6,651 nt of DNA, from positions 1 through 6,651 of the forward strand of contig CANFFA010000135.1 in NCBI GenBank assembly GCA_947445425.1, written 5' to 3'. This DNA is from Paludibacteraceae bacterium (GTDB lineage: Bacteria > Bacteroidota > Bacteroidia > Bacteroidales > Paludibacteraceae). The stretch's first letter is position 1; each line of letters begins with the position of its first letter. Position numbers and translations under genes: made by a program. The notes beneath the pieces were generated by a model. The model searched no databases. It saw only the letters and a list, made by a program, of their open reading frames with translations, and was not told the origin of the DNA. This document shows, piece by piece, positions 1 through 5,873 of this stretch.

Positions 1-5
1 ACCAC

Positions 6-734
6 TTATCTTCCTAAGGAAGCAGCTTGATCGAGATAAAACTCTGCCACACCTTGTACTGAATATACATGTGCAGCAGGATAATTTTCTGCGATTGGCT
101 CTTTTGAAAATATTTGGGACAAAAGCTGAGCCTTATTTTCACCTGTCACTAAAAAGATTAGTTGTTGTGCTTGACAAATGGTCGGGCCTGTCAGCGTAAT
201 CCTTTGTTGACCTGATTGAGGTTGAACTCCAACAGCAACGGCCTTGGTTGAGGACAATAGTGACATGTCATTGGGGAAAATAGAGGCTGTATGACCATCA
301 TCTCCCATTCCCAATAATATGATATCAAATTGCGGAAATCCATTGGAAATTGGCAACTCAACTTGAAGTACATCCTGATATCTACTCGCTTCTACAAAAG
401 CATCACTCTCTCCTTGCATCCGGAAAATATTGTTTTCAGGAATAGTGACCTCTTTTAATAAACTATTATAAGTCATACCAAAGTTACTCTCTATATGTGT
501 CGGTGGAACACAGCGTTCGTCTACCCAGAATAAGCGGAGTATTGACCAAGGCATTAGCTCTTTATATTCAGTAGCCAATATAGTGAAAAGCAATTTCGGC
601 GTGCTTCCACCAGATAATGCAATGTTTAGCGGTTTGGAAAGCTTACTATTTGCTTTTGCAGCCTTAAATATAAGTTCTGCTACTGCTCTGGCGGTGTCTA
701 CAGCTGTAGGATGTGTATGAATTGAATGTGTCAT
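6..734 (-). CDS. pgl: 6-phosphogluconolactonase (Pgl/DevB type)
   Basis: This cytosolic enzyme hydrolyses 6-phosphoglucono-1,5-lactone to 6-phosphogluconate, the second step of the oxidative pentose phosphate pathway. The 242-residue protein has the normal length for the family and is complete, ending in TAA close to the window edge. Visible family motifs are SGGSTP at residues 41-46, WVDER at 70-74 and GMGDDGHTASIFP at 142-154; the last carries the Asp and His residues of the active-site loop. This set fits the NagB/RpiA/Pgl superfamily, and the zwf/gnd neighbourhood favours lactonase over glucosamine-6-phosphate deaminase. The ATG start is preceded by an A-rich leader with no Shine-Dalgarno sequence. 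It is the last gene of the gnd-zwf-pgl cluster, 76 nt after zwf, and that gap holds a strong hairpin that may limit read-through into it. Identification is secure. Confidence 0.95.
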   Translation of the reverse strand: MTHSIHTHPTAVDTARAVAELIFKAAKANSKLSKPLNIALSGGSTPKLLFTILATEYKELMPWSILRLFWVDERCVPPTHIESNFGMTYNSLLKEVTIPENNIFRMQGESDAFVEASRYQDVLQVELPISNGFPQFDIILLGMGDDGHTASIFPNDMSLLSSTKAVAVGVQPQSGQQRITLTGPTICQAQQLIFLVTGENKAQLLSQIFSKEPIAENYPAAHVYSVQGVAEFYLDQAASLGR

Positions 735-761
735 TTTATTTGTTTATTTTTGAAAAAATAG

Positions 762-787
762 AAGCGTAAGTGATGGCACTTACGCTT
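762..787 (-). terminator. Terminator-like hairpin between zwf and pgl
   Basis: A perfect 11-bp inverted repeat (arms AAGCGTAAGTG and CACTTACGCTT) encloses a 4-nt loop. On the minus strand the stem is followed at once by CTATTTTTTC, the U-rich tail expected of a Rho-independent terminator acting after zwf. On the plus strand no T-run directly follows the stem. Because only about 27 nt remain before the pgl ATG, it may be an attenuator or an RNA-stabilising stem within the operon rather than a full stop. The structure is seen directly; termination is inferred. Confidence 0.6.
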
Positions 788-810
788 GCTAAGGTTAATT
801 ATCAATTTTT

Positions 811-2349
811 CTATTCTGTTTTAAATTTCTGAAATGGAGCTCTCCACTTCAAGAATTTTTCGTCAAAAAGTGAATCTACTTCTTTTGGACCCCAAGTGTT
901 ACAATTGTACTGATAAAGTGGGATAGATGGATCATTTTTCCATGCTGTAAGAATTGGATCAACGAATTTCCAACTCGCCTTTACAGCATCTGCTCTAGCG
1001 TATAATGTGGAGTCGCCTATCATGGCATCGAGCAATAGACGCTCATACGCTTCAGATATTTTTTTGTCTGCCAAGTCTGAATAATGGAAGGCCATATTTA
1101 CATTCTGAACCTTATATCCAGCACCTGGTATTTTCATTCCAAAATCAACTGCTACCCCTGCATCTGGATTAATACGAAGGATAATCATATTGGTTGATTG
1201 ACTCATACAGCGCTGCTTGAACAACTGATGCGGAGCTGGTTTGAGATGAATTACCACTTCTGTAACCCTTTCTGGGAGGTTTTTACCTGTTCTAACATAA
1301 AAGGGAACTTCACTCCAACGCCAGTTGTCAATAAATAATTTTAGTGCTACAAAAGTCTCAGTAGTAGACTCTGGATTTACACCTTTCTCTTGAAGGTAGG
1401 CTTTTTTTACCACGTCATCTACTGCAGTTTCTGTATATTGGCCACGGACAACATATTTTGAAACCTGGGCAGGCTTAATTTGTCGTAAAGATTGCAGTAC
1501 CTTAACACTTTCATTACGAATGGATTCTGAATCAAAAACTGAAGGCGGTTCCATTGCCACAACTGCTAAGACTTGCAATAAATGGTTTTGAATCATGTCA
1601 CGCATGGCTCCTGAAGTATCATAGTATCCACCACGATCGCCTACTCCAATCTTCTCAGCACCTGTAATTTCAACCCTGTCTACATATTTGCGATTCCAAA
1701 TTGGCTCGAAAAAACCATTGGAAAAACGAGTTACCATAATATTTTGAACAGTTTCCTTCCCTAAATAATGGTCAATACGATAAATTTGTTCTTCATTGAA
1801 GCCATTGCGTAATTTTTTGTCCAAGTCAATGGCAGTATCATAACTGTAGCCAAATGGTTTTTCAACGATTATACGCTTCCATCCGTCTAATTCAGTATTC
1901 AATCCGCATTTTACCATGTTTGAGGCAACAACCTCATATAAGAATGGTGGAATTGAAAAGTAATAAACAATATTTTTAGGTATTTCTAAGGTAGCTGAAA
2001 GGCCATCTATGTACTCTTTTAAACCTACAAAATCCGATTCTGTTTGATTGTGAACCTTTTTATAATATAAAACATCCAAAAAGCCTTTGAGGGCTTCAGG
2101 GTTTTCTGCTGTCGTTTTTGGAACAAATTTATTTAAAGTCTCGCTTACATCTTCACGATTTTCTTTTTCGCTTTTCTCTTGACTACCAGCACAGAGTAAG
2201 ATAAATTTTTCTGGTAACAAATTGTCAATATACAATTGGAAAATGGCTGGAATCAGTTTCCTTTTAGACAAATCTCCATTGGAACCAAAAATTACTAATA
2301 TTTGGTTTTCAACATTTGATTTCTTTTTCTTTTTTACTATTTCGTCCAT
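811..2349 (-). CDS. zwf: Glucose-6-phosphate 1-dehydrogenase
   Basis: This enzyme oxidises glucose 6-phosphate to 6-phosphogluconolactone, the committed step of the oxidative pentose phosphate pathway. Counting from the chosen ATG it has 512 residues, a typical length. The N-terminal Rossmann nucleotide site is GSNGDLSKRK (residues 22-31). EKPFG is at 163-167, the substrate motif RIDHYLGKE at 191-199 (catalytic-pair Asp193/His194), and the second active-site His is His256 in NHLLQ. A TTG ten codons upstream could extend the protein, but the ATG is preferred because conserved sequence begins only after it and the TTG falls inside a candidate promoter element. Odd feature: the position that is normally Arg and contacts the NADP 2'-phosphate is Ser56, followed by Gln57-Glu58, so cofactor preference may differ from the usual NADP+. 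The gene lies 63 nt after gnd and 76 nt before pgl. Confidence 0.95.
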   Translation of the reverse strand: MDEIVKKKKKSNVENQILVIFGSNGDLSKRKLIPAIFQLYIDNLLPEKFILLCAGSQEKSEKENREDVSETLNKFVPKTTAENPEALKGFLDVLYYKKVHNQTESDFVGLKEYIDGLSATLEIPKNIVYYFSIPPFLYEVVASNMVKCGLNTELDGWKRIIVEKPFGYSYDTAIDLDKKLRNGFNEEQIYRIDHYLGKETVQNIMVTRFSNGFFEPIWNRKYVDRVEITGAEKIGVGDRGGYYDTSGAMRDMIQNHLLQVLAVVAMEPPSVFDSESIRNESVKVLQSLRQIKPAQVSKYVVRGQYTETAVDDVVKKAYLQEKGVNPESTTETFVALKLFIDNWRWSEVPFYVRTGKNLPERVTEVVIHLKPAPHQLFKQRCMSQSTNMIILRINPDAGVAVDFGMKIPGAGYKVQNVNMAFHYSDLADKKISEAYERLLLDAMIGDSTLYARADAVKASWKFVDPILTAWKNDPSIPLYQYNCNTWGPKEVDSLFDEKFLKWRAPFQKFKTE

Positions 2350-2376
2350 ATAATTGCTGTTGAATTGTAGAATTGT

Positions 2377-2384
2377 CAAAGATA
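2377..2384 (-). promoter_or_regulatory. Candidate Bacteroidota -7 promoter element before zwf
   Basis: On the minus strand this octamer reads TATCTTTG, an exact match to the TAnnTTTG element used by the primary sigma factor of Bacteroidota. It lies about 28 nt before the zwf ATG, a suitable distance for a short leader. No clear TTG-type -33 element is present at the expected spacing; the nearest is TTTTCG. It may be a weak internal promoter or a chance match in AT-rich DNA. Confidence 0.3.
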
Positions 2385-2412
2385 AGCATATTCTACGAAA
2401 ATTAAATTAGAA

Positions 2413-3876
2413 TTAAATACTATATGTTGTTGAAGCTGTATTTCCACCAGATTCTGTCCATTTGGTATGGAAAAATTCACCACGGGCTTTATCAACACGC
2501 TCATAAGTATGTGCTCCAAAATAATCACGTTGGGCTTGTAGTAAATTTGCAGGTAGATTTTCTGTTCGGTAGCCGTCATAATAAGCTAAAGCAGAGGATA
2601 TTGCTGGAGTTGGAATTCCGTTCAAAACAGCAGTAGAAACCACCGCACGCCAACCAGCTTGTGATGCATTTATTTTATCATTAAAAAATGGATCTAACAA
2701 TAAGTTTTGAAGTGCATGGTTATTTACAAAGGCATCGTTAATTTTTCCCAAAAAGGCAGAACGTATAATACATCCTCCACGCCAAATCATCGCAATTCCA
2801 CCATAATTTAACGACCACCCAAACTCTTTAGAAGCCTCTTTGAACAGAGAAAAACCTTGTGCATAAGAGATAATCTTTGCAGCATACAAGGCATCTTTAA
2901 CATTTTTAATTAACACAGATTTGTCTACAGCTGCTAATTGTGCCGGTCCTTTCAACAACTTTGAAGCTGCAATACGCTCATCCTTAAGTGCTGAAAGTGA
3001 TCTAGCAAATACAGATTCACTAATGAGCGTTAATGGATTTCCTAAGTCAAGTGCTGTATTTACAGTCCATTTTCCTGTCCCTTTTTGACCTGCTTTGTCC
3101 AATATCTTATTCACAATGGGTGCACCATCTGTATCTTTAACCTTGAATATGTTGGCAGTTATCTCTACTAAATAGCTATTTAAATCACCTTTATTCCATT
3201 CTGTAAAAACTTCATGTAATTCTTCAGTGCTTAAACCACCTACTTCACGTAACAAATGATAAGCCTCACAAATTAACTGCATATCACCATATTCAATACC
3301 ATTGTGTATCATTTTTACAAAATGTCCAGCACCTGCATCTCCAACCCAATCACAACATGGCGTGCCATCTTCTAATTTAGCAGCGATGGCTTGAAAAATA
3401 GGCTTAATTTCAGGCCATGCTTCTGGAGCACCACCTGGCATTAATGAAGGACCATTCAATGCACCTTCTTCTCCTCCTGAAACACCAGAGCCAACAAAAT
3501 GTATCCCTTTTTCTTTTAAGGTTTCAAAGCGACGGTTACTATCGAAATAATTTGAATTTCCACCATCAATTACTACATCTCCCGCATCCAACAAGGGTAT
3601 CAACTGATCAATTACTGCATCTACTGGCTTTCCTGCACGAATCATCATCATCATTTTACGTGGACGTGACAATGATTTTACAAATTCTGCCAAATTAGAA
3701 GTCGGGATAAAGTTTTTATTCTTTCCTCTTCCTTCCATAAACTTCCCAACTACTTCTGGCTCATAATTCCATATAGACACTTTAAAACCATTGCGCTCCA
3801 TATTCAAAGCCAAGTTCTCACCCATTACAGCCAAGCCAATCATGCCAACTTCAGCCAATCCATTTGTTAATCCCAT
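2413..3876 (-). CDS. gnd: 6-phosphogluconate dehydrogenase, decarboxylating
   Basis: This enzyme converts 6-phosphogluconate to ribulose 5-phosphate and CO2, the third oxidative pentose phosphate step. The 487-residue protein matches the long, homodimeric class of the family. The Rossmann motif GMIGLAVMGENLALN covers residues 11-25, GGNSNY 105-110, and GSGVSGGEEGA 129-139. The catalytic segment GAGHFVKMIHNGIEYGDMQ spans 182-200, with Lys188, Asn192 and Glu195 as the expected catalytic residues. GQKGTGKW is at 263-270, GGCIIRS at 367-373, and the C-terminal QRDYFGAHTYER at 449-460. Odd feature: the usual Asn-Arg-Thr that binds the NADP 2'-phosphate is Asn37-Tyr38-Glu39, pointing to altered cofactor preference. 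The ATG has an AT-rich leader and no Shine-Dalgarno sequence. It is the first gene of the gnd-zwf-pgl cluster, after a long dyad-rich upstream region. Confidence 0.96.
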   Translation of the reverse strand: MGLTNGLAEVGMIGLAVMGENLALNMERNGFKVSIWNYEPEVVGKFMEGRGKNKNFIPTSNLAEFVKSLSRPRKMMMMIRAGKPVDAVIDQLIPLLDAGDVVIDGGNSNYFDSNRRFETLKEKGIHFVGSGVSGGEEGALNGPSLMPGGAPEAWPEIKPIFQAIAAKLEDGTPCCDWVGDAGAGHFVKMIHNGIEYGDMQLICEAYHLLREVGGLSTEELHEVFTEWNKGDLNSYLVEITANIFKVKDTDGAPIVNKILDKAGQKGTGKWTVNTALDLGNPLTLISESVFARSLSALKDERIAASKLLKGPAQLAAVDKSVLIKNVKDALYAAKIISYAQGFSLFKEASKEFGWSLNYGGIAMIWRGGCIIRSAFLGKINDAFVNNHALQNLLLDPFFNDKINASQAGWRAVVSTAVLNGIPTPAISSALAYYDGYRTENLPANLLQAQRDYFGAHTYERVDKARGEFFHTKWTESGGNTASTTYSI

Positions 3877-4010
3877 AAATGAAGATAAAATTTAATTAAT
3901 ACTTATTATTTACTATTAAATTACTAGTAAATCAGATAGTTATATAATATTAGAGAAGCAAACCAAGTACTGAAAATTTCTCTCTCTTCTGTAACTTTTA
4001 ATTTGCTATT

Positions 4011-4025
4011 GCAACATTATGTTGC
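4011..4025. repeat. Perfect 7-bp dyad, possible operator
   Basis: GCAACAT and ATGTTGC flank a single central T, forming a perfect odd-length palindrome centred at 4018, about 140 nt upstream of the gnd ATG. Its size suits a dimeric DNA-binding protein better than a transcription terminator, since no T-run directly follows it on either strand. The symmetry is seen directly; an operator role is inferred. Confidence 0.4.
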
Positions 4026-4031
4026 TGTTAT

Positions 4032-4044
4032 TGCCATTTTGGCA
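4032..4044. repeat. TGCCA-N3-TGGCA dyad, possible operator
   Basis: A perfect 5-bp inverted repeat, TGCCA and TGGCA with a TTT spacer, is centred at 4038. That is 20 bp (about two helical turns) from the neighbouring dyad centred at 4018, so both would face the same side of the helix. It is a plausible regulator-binding site for gnd, but I cannot assign it to a known regulator. Confidence 0.35.
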
Positions 4045-4059
4045 TCAATTTCAATCTAA

Positions 4060-4117
4060 TTGTTGAATCTTTTATGCAAAATACAACTAAATAGATTGTT
4101 GTTGAATCATTTTGCAT
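4060..4117. repeat. 10-bp direct repeat overlapping a 9-bp inverted repeat
   Basis: TTGTTGAATC occurs at 4060-4069 and again at 4099-4108, 39 bp apart. Interleaved with it, ATGCAAAAT at 4074-4082 pairs with ATTTTGCAT at 4109-4117. Inside that pair, ACAAC at 4083-4087 can pair with GTTGT at 4098-4102, giving an extended stem with a 6-nt bulge. It lies upstream of gnd and downstream of corA. It lacks a following U-run, so it is not an obvious terminator; it may be a regulatory site, an RNA fold, or AT-rich noise. Confidence 0.35.
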
Positions 4118-4187
4118 TTAAACAATGAATTTGAAAAATTGTTCAATTAGAGAGGATTGGTTGATCAGTTGGTGATGGGTGGGTAAT

Positions 4188-5252
4188 TCAAAACCACTTT
4201 TTTTTCTTGAAATATAGTATCATACCCACTGAAATTAGAATCATTACCCCCCACATTACAAAATAGCCATAACGAAAATCTTTTTCTGGTAAATAAGTGA
4301 AGTTTGTACCGTACACCCCCACAATAAAAGTAATTGGAATAAAGATAACTGAAATAATGGTGAGCACCCGCATGATTTCATTCAGCTTGGTGCTCATTGA
4401 AGAGTGATAAATGGTAAGCATGTCGTACAGAATTTCGTAGTAACTGTCAGATAATTCGCTAGCTTCATTGATATTGTCCTGCAACTCTTTGAAATGAATC
4501 CGATTCTCATCTTGTATATATTCGGATGTGATTTTGGCCAAATTAACGATCATCTCTTTGGCTGGTTTGATGTGTTTTCTTATATAATTCAGCTCTAATT
4601 TATAGCTATTGATTTTCTCTAACAGCCCTTTGTTTGGGTCTGAAATCATCTGCTCTTCTAGTGCTTCAATCTTTTCACCCAAGAGGCCAATAATATAGAT
4701 GTAATTATCAACTACAACATCCAATAATGCAAAGAGTAAATAATCAGAACCTGAAACTCGAATTTTATTTTTATGTTTCCGTATCCGTTCACGGATGGTT
4801 TCAAAAACCAAACTTGCTTGTTCTTGGAATGAGATTAGTGTATTGGTTGTTGCAATTAAACTAAGATTTTCAATTATCAAATGATCATTTTTCTCATTGT
4901 ATTGCAATATTTTAATGGTAATAAAAAGACCGTTTTCAAACTCTTGTACCTTAGGACGTATGGCTGGATTCATAACATCTGAAAGAATAAGATTGTCTAA
5001 TTTAAATACTTTAGACAAGGTTTCCATCAAATGAATGTTATCCAAGCCGTCCATGTTAATCCAACTCAGTTTGGTTGATTTTTTGAGTGCAATGAGTTCA
5101 GCCTGGGTATCAAGATCAAACTCTTCTAGCTCCTCCATACTAAAGTTCATAGCATGCAAAAGTGTGGTTTCTGTTTTCTTTTTACCCCTAAACACCATAG
5201 CATAAGGTGACAGACCAATGTGCTCTTTTTTCTTTTTTATAAATCTAGCCAT
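4188..5252 (-). CDS. corA: CorA-family divalent-cation channel with a GTN motif
   Basis: This is an inner-membrane channel of the CorA family, which forms pentamers and carries Mg2+, and in some members Co2+ or Ni2+. The 354-residue protein has the expected plan: a long N-terminal cytoplasmic domain (about residues 1-290, helical from roughly 145 on), two C-terminal membrane helices (about 293-313 and 328-347) and a short basic tail ending KKKKWF. The loop after the first helix reads YGTNFTYLPE, where the family signature is normally YGMNF; Gly315-Thr316-Asn317 replaces GMN, with codons GGT ACA AAC. The GMN motif forms the ion entrance, so selectivity or activity may differ. ZntB-type proteins also vary here, so the exact substrate is open. 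The ATG start lies 29 nt after tadA, consistent with co-transcription, and no Shine-Dalgarno sequence is seen. Confidence 0.88.
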   Translation of the reverse strand: MARFIKKKKEHIGLSPYAMVFRGKKKTETTLLHAMNFSMEELEEFDLDTQAELIALKKSTKLSWINMDGLDNIHLMETLSKVFKLDNLILSDVMNPAIRPKVQEFENGLFITIKILQYNEKNDHLIIENLSLIATTNTLISFQEQASLVFETIRERIRKHKNKIRVSGSDYLLFALLDVVVDNYIYIIGLLGEKIEALEEQMISDPNKGLLEKINSYKLELNYIRKHIKPAKEMIVNLAKITSEYIQDENRIHFKELQDNINEASELSDSYYEILYDMLTIYHSSMSTKLNEIMRVLTIISVIFIPITFIVGVYGTNFTYLPEKDFRYGYFVMWGVMILISVGMILYFKKKKWF

Positions 5253-5281
5253 AATTTCGTTTTCTGATAATTGATCGCTAT

Positions 5282-5779
5282 TTATCTTTTCTTCTTAAAA
5301 AAATCCTTCACTATACTGCCGCATTCTAATTCTAATACTCCAAATTGTACCACTGTTTTGGGATGAAGGGCGGAGGGAGCAAATCGCTTAAATCCTCGTT
5401 TCTCGTCAGAGGCGCCAAAGACTATTCTACTGATCTGAGCCCATCCCAATGCTCCAGCACACATTACACAGGGTTCCATAGTAACATAGAGTGTACAGTC
5501 AATCAAGTACTTTCCACCCAGAAAACCCGCTGCTGCTGTAATGGCCTGCATTTCGGCATGTGCTGTTACATCCGTTAAAGTTTCTGTAAGGTTGTGACCT
5601 CGCGCAATGATACGACCTTGACAAACCACAACCGAACCAATTGGAACTTCATCTCGTGCTTCGGCTTTCTTTGCTTCCAGCAGTGCTTGTTGCATAAAAT
5701 AGACATCCTGTTCAGCTATAGATTTGACTTCCTCAAACTGAGTCGTTTTATCTGATAAATCCGTATAATAATTAATCAT
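5282..5779 (-). CDS. tadA: tRNA-specific adenosine deaminase TadA
   Basis: This cytosolic zinc enzyme deaminates adenosine to inosine at the wobble position of tRNA-Arg(ACG), allowing one tRNA to read several CGN codons. The 165-residue protein carries the cytidine/deoxycytidylate deaminase fold signature: HAE at residues 74-76 (zinc ligand His74, catalytic Glu76) and PCVMC at 103-107 (zinc ligands Cys104 and Cys107). EVPIGSVVV at 44-52 and GHNLTE at 61-66 are typical of TadA and argue against guanine or cytosine deaminases. The first 25 or so residues are a less conserved extension; Met29 is an alternative start, but it would cut into the first conserved helix, so the upstream ATG is preferred. 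The gene follows parE after 94 nt and precedes corA by 29 nt. Confidence 0.93.
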   Translation of the reverse strand: MINYYTDLSDKTTQFEEVKSIAEQDVYFMQQALLEAKKAEARDEVPIGSVVVCQGRIIARGHNLTETLTDVTAHAEMQAITAAAGFLGGKYLIDCTLYVTMEPCVMCAGALGWAQISRIVFGASDEKRGFKRFAPSALHPKTVVQFGVLELECGSIVKDFFKKKR

Positions 5780-5804
5780 TTTAATATTAAATGTACTGTT
5801 TTAT

Positions 5805-5816
5805 CAACTATAGTTG
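5805..5816. repeat. Perfect 12-bp palindrome upstream of tadA
   Basis: CAACTATAGTTG is a perfect even palindrome located 25 nt before the tadA ATG, in the gap after parE. Its CAAC...GTTG half-sites resemble those of the dyad at 4011-4025 before gnd, although the spacer is 4 rather than 5 nt. On the minus strand its TATAGTTG is one mismatch from TAnnTTTG, so it could overlap a tadA promoter. Operator function is inferred from symmetry and position only. Confidence 0.3.
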
Positions 5817-5873
5817 CCTAATTCCGTCACTTGTTAGTTGTATATCAATTGACTTTAAACTATTGAAGATTAA

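Larger units (their letters stand above)
3877..4187. other. 311-nt gene-free region between corA and gnd
   Basis: This stretch separates the corA stop from the gnd start and very likely carries the promoter and control region of the gnd-zwf-pgl cluster. No ORF with coding character is present on either strand. It contains two short dyads, a 10-bp direct repeat and a 9-bp inverted repeat, listed separately. I found no exact minus-strand match to TAnnTTTG; the closest is TTGGTTTG at 3959-3966, with one mismatch and no good -33 partner. No convincing intrinsic terminator follows corA. The roughly 75 nt nearest gnd are extremely AT-rich. Confidence 0.7.

Noticed and set aside
2350..2379. N-terminal extension of zwf by ten codons from a TTG start
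   Set aside because: The extra residues are not conserved in type, an ATG lies just downstream, and the TTG overlaps a promoter-like element.
3417..3698. Plus-strand ORF of 93 codons antisense to gnd
   Set aside because: It has low-complexity Leu/His/Ser-rich composition and lies fully inside a strongly conserved gene; it is a shadow frame.
4025..4044. Sigma-54 type promoter suggested by TGGCA followed by a GC-containing segment on the minus strand
   Set aside because: The GG-to-GC spacing is 8 rather than the required 10 nt, and the -12 element does not match.
4028..4045. Five-codon minus-strand ORF (MPKWQ) upstream of gnd, considered as a leader peptide
   Set aside because: Its length and content show no regulatory codon run, and it is an accident of the TGCCA/TGGCA dyad.
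4019..4066. 15-codon plus-strand ORF beginning MLLLLPF in the corA-gnd gap
   Set aside because: Too short, no translation signal, and its start falls within a palindrome; a chance ORF is likelier than a leader peptide.
4196..4206. A-homopolymer at the 3' end of corA as a possible frameshift site
   Set aside because: The frame reads cleanly through Lys codons to the expected C-terminal KKKKWF, so no shift is needed.
5345..5578. Plus-strand ORF of 77 codons antisense to tadA
   Set aside because: No recognisable features, and it is entirely opposite the conserved deaminase motifs.
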